Virus record (IMG/VR): IMGVR_UViG_3300046822_000225
Location: 1-55,711 of that record
Reading direction: 5' to 3' (one strand)
Source: a virus
Length of the DNA: 55,711 nt
In this document: positions 55,666-55,711 of the stretch, piece after piece
Numbering within the stretch: the first letter of the stretch is position 1
How the letters are laid out: every line of letters starts with the position of its first letter
Notes under the pieces: generated by a model
What the model saw: only the letters and a program-made list of their open reading frames with translations
Told to the model about the DNA's origin: nothing
The model's database searches: none
Position numbers and translations under genes: made by a program

Positions 55666-55711
55666 CGTAGGGGGGCGGGTCACAGGGCCCTGCCCGACCG
55701 TCAGCGGCGAC
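55666..55711. other. Right-end region, cos-like with the left end
   Basis: No gene is seen. Bases 55700-55706 (GTCAGCG) are the reverse complement of bases 1-7 (CGCTGAC); joined through GCGAC (55707-55711) they make a 7-bp inverted repeat. Position between HNH and terminase genes fits a cos or packaging start site. Confidence 0.5.

Overview
The window reads as one essentially complete genome of a temperate, long-tailed (siphovirus-type) phage of a high-GC actinobacterium. The evidence is strongly GC-biased third codon positions, tightly overlapping ATGA/GTGA gene junctions, an actinobacterial-type integration host factor gene beside the integrase, and start codons that appear to be leaderless. 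The host genus cannot be read from the sequence. The order HNH - (window end/start) - terminase small - terminase large suggests that the two ends of the window are adjacent in a circle or are the virion (cos-like) ends.

Layout: 0.1-6.4 kb holds DNA packaging and head genes (terminase, portal, S49 protease, HK97-type capsid). 6.4-11.3 kb holds fibre-like, tailspike-like and small proteins, unusually placed between capsid and head-tail connector genes. 11.3-13.6 kb holds head-tail connectors and the tail terminator. 13.7-25.8 kb holds the tail tube, tail assembly chaperones with a -1 frameshift, a 1760-aa tape measure with two cell-wall hydrolase domains, and baseplate proteins. 25.8-27.7 kb is the lysis cassette. 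27.9-30.4 kb is an accessory (moron-like) block: an atypical tRNA, a secreted HExxH protein, a gene bracketed by two related terminators, and two genes on the minus strand.

30.6-31.4 kb is a lysogeny switch with back-to-back promoters. 31.4-47.2 kb is a long rightward early operon of many small genes. It includes a replication initiator and loader, a RepA-like ATPase, a ParB-like protein, a cytosine-5 methyltransferase with about nine repeats, and an adenine methyltransferase. 47.2-49.3 kb holds an IHF-like protein, an excisionase-like protein, a tyrosine integrase and an attP-like site that is the 5' half of tRNA-Thr(GGT). 49.4-50.9 kb is a decayed stretch with several genes broken by single-base shifts. 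50.9-55.7 kb holds small regulators, an Acb2/Tad1-like (putative anti-CBASS) protein, tRNA-Gly(GCC), a serine resolvase, an HTH protein and an HNH nuclease next to the packaging end.

Read together: the integrase, excisionase and IHF-like proteins would act on the tRNA-Thr-derived site; the repressor/Cro pair would choose lysogeny or lysis; and the early operon replicates and modifies the DNA before the late operon builds the particle and lyses the cell. Gene names are given only where the family is recognisable. Most of the roughly 40 small early genes have no assignable function.
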